Below are positions 15,588-16,064 of a stretch of DNA of 16,064 nucleotides, one piece after another. The DNA comes from Elusimicrobiota bacterium. Lineage in GTDB: Bacteria; Elusimicrobiota; Elusimicrobia; Elusimicrobiales; UBA9959. Position numbers and translations under genes: made by a program. The stretch lies in assembly GCA_003500765.1 (NCBI GenBank), contig DNQL01000009.1:1-16064 (forward strand), written 5' to 3'. Below the pieces are notes generated by a model. That model was not told where the DNA came from. It did no database searches and worked only from the letters and a program-made list of their open reading frames with translations. Within the stretch, counting starts at the first letter, position 1. The number at the start of each line of letters is the position of its first letter.

Positions 15588-15626
15588 CCATCGGTCAATG
15601 GCCGGCATCCGGCCGCTGGCCGATGG
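15588..15626 (-). repeat. Compound inverted repeat upstream of gene B
   Basis: Read on the minus strand, an outer perfect 7-bp stem (CCATCGG with CCGATGG) encloses an inner perfect 6-bp stem (GGCCGG with CCGGCC) around a 3-nt loop. The two stems are separated by a symmetric 5-nt by 5-nt internal loop. It lies 2 nt after the first hairpin and 26 nt before the ATG of gene B. It could be a second terminator arm, an RNA-processing site, or a protein-binding palindrome. No U-tract follows it. Confidence 0.45.
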
Positions 15627-15628
15627 CG

Positions 15629-15655
15629 AGGGACGTCCGCTTGCCGGACGCCCCT
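15629..15655 (-). terminator. Stem-loop directly after the PorV-like stop codon, possible terminator or processing hairpin
   Basis: On the transcribed strand an 11-bp stem (AGGGGCGTCCG with CGGACGTCCCT, one G-U pair) closes a 5-nt loop GCAAG. The stem begins on the last base of the TGA stop codon. No U-run follows: the next bases are CGCCATCGG. It is therefore not a canonical intrinsic terminator and may instead stabilise or attenuate the transcript between the barrel gene and the large genes downstream. Confidence 0.45.
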
Positions 15656-16064
15656 CACTCGAACTTCATGCCCACCGCGAACCTGTGAGAACTGCCCAGG
15701 TCGCCGTAGGGAAGCAGGGCGTAGTCCAGTATCACCCCGCGTATCTCGAACCCTATGCCCATGTAGAAGCCGTAGAGCCCGTCGATACCCGACGTGGAGC
15801 TGCCCAGCTCGCTGCCCAGTATGGCGTCGCGCTGGTCCGACGAGGAGGTCCTGTATCCCCCCCGCAGCGCCAGCTCCTCCACGGGCCGGTACTCCGCGCC
15901 AAAGCCGAGCGAAGAGCCGCCGTCGTTGTTTATGTCGGCCTGCAGCGCCAGCAGAGTGCTGCCCTCGCCCGGCCGCATGGCCAGGCCCGCGCGCCAGGTG
16001 ACCGGCAGCGGGTAAGCCTCGGCCTCGAACTTTATCTTCGAGCCCAGGTTGGCCACCGACAGTC
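15655..16064 (-). CDS. PorV/PorQ-family outer-membrane beta-barrel protein (C-terminal part, 5' end outside window)
   Basis: The frame is open from the right window edge to a TGA at 15657-15655, giving 136 complete codons. The first readable residues are LSVANLGSKIKF, so the in-frame GTG at 16056 is internal and the true start lies beyond the window. What remains is a row of alternating-residue beta strands rich in Gly and aromatics. It includes FGAEYRPVEELALRGGYR, GFYMGIGFEIRGVILDYAL and the ending LGSSHRFAVGMKFE, whose terminal Phe before Glu resembles an outer-membrane barrel closing strand. The pattern 'G.G....G...DYA..P.GDLG..HR...' is typical of PorV/PorQ-like proteins (family knowledge). 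Full-length members usually have 300-400 residues, so about a third to a half is seen. PorV-type barrels in Bacteroidota receive type IX secretion substrates; the role in other phyla is less clear. The giant secreted genes follow 93 bp downstream, which suggests a surface-export or display role. A plain outer-membrane porin remains possible. Confidence 0.72.
   Translation of the reverse strand, partial: LSVANLGSKIKFEAEAYPLPVTWRAGLAMRPGEGSTLLALQADINNDGGSSLGFGAEYRPVEELALRGGYRTSSSDQRDAILGSELGSSTSGIDGLYGFYMGIGFEIRGVILDYALLPYGDLGSSHRFAVGMKFE

Noticed and set aside
16057..16064. GTG at 16056 as the start of a complete small 133-aa protein
   Set aside because: The frame stays open to the window edge (LS precedes VANLG), and the sequence is mid-barrel with no signal peptide. 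The gene is partial.

Overview
The window reads as part of a GC-rich bacterial chromosome carrying a cell-surface or secreted-protein locus. All four genes lie on the minus strand, so transcription runs from high to low coordinates. The most likely source is an Elusimicrobiota-type (or similar Gram-negative candidate-phylum) bacterium. This rests on a PorV/PorQ-like outer-membrane protein beside very large signal-peptide proteins built from tail-fibre-like linkers, YadA-head-type beta-roll repeats, FN3/Ig-like domains and a Kelch propeller. No taxonomic marker gene is present, so the assignment is an inference.

Layout in transcription order: (1) 16064-15655, the C-terminal part of a PorV/PorQ-family beta-barrel protein whose 5' end lies outside the window; (2) a 93-bp gap with two strong inverted repeats; (3) 15561-9688, giant secreted protein B (1957 aa); (4) a 57-bp gap; (5) 9630-3565, its giant paralogue A (2021 aa), which ends in a C1q-like domain; (6) a 52-bp gap; (7) 3512-1, secreted protein C (at least 1170 codons, cut by the window edge), with FN3 domains, a six-blade Kelch propeller and Ig-like modules. 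The tight same-strand spacing suggests a single unit, possibly with a break or processing point at the hairpins after the PorV-like gene.

Proteins A and B share one modular grammar. Stretches of short beta-roll repeats of the YadA-head/Hep-Hag sort alternate with non-repetitive linkers typical of phage tail fibres and tail spikes (motifs such as GDGSGLTG, KAGDTMTG and VGIG..P...LD). Neither protein shows a YadA-type membrane anchor or a C-terminal endosialidase-type (S74) chaperone. I infer long stiff extracellular fibres, with the PorV-like barrel as a possible outer-membrane partner and protein C as a multidomain adhesin or binding protein. None of these functions can be proved from the sequence.

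The points most worth following up are: a Kelch propeller that appears to be inserted between strands of an FN3 domain in protein C; near-identical DNA repeats placed in phase so that recombination would delete a whole beta-roll from B or fuse B to A in frame; the C1q-like domain found only on A; and the compound hairpins at 15588-15655. No RNA genes, CRISPR arrays, insertion sequences or integrases were seen, and there is no gene-free stretch longer than 93 bp.
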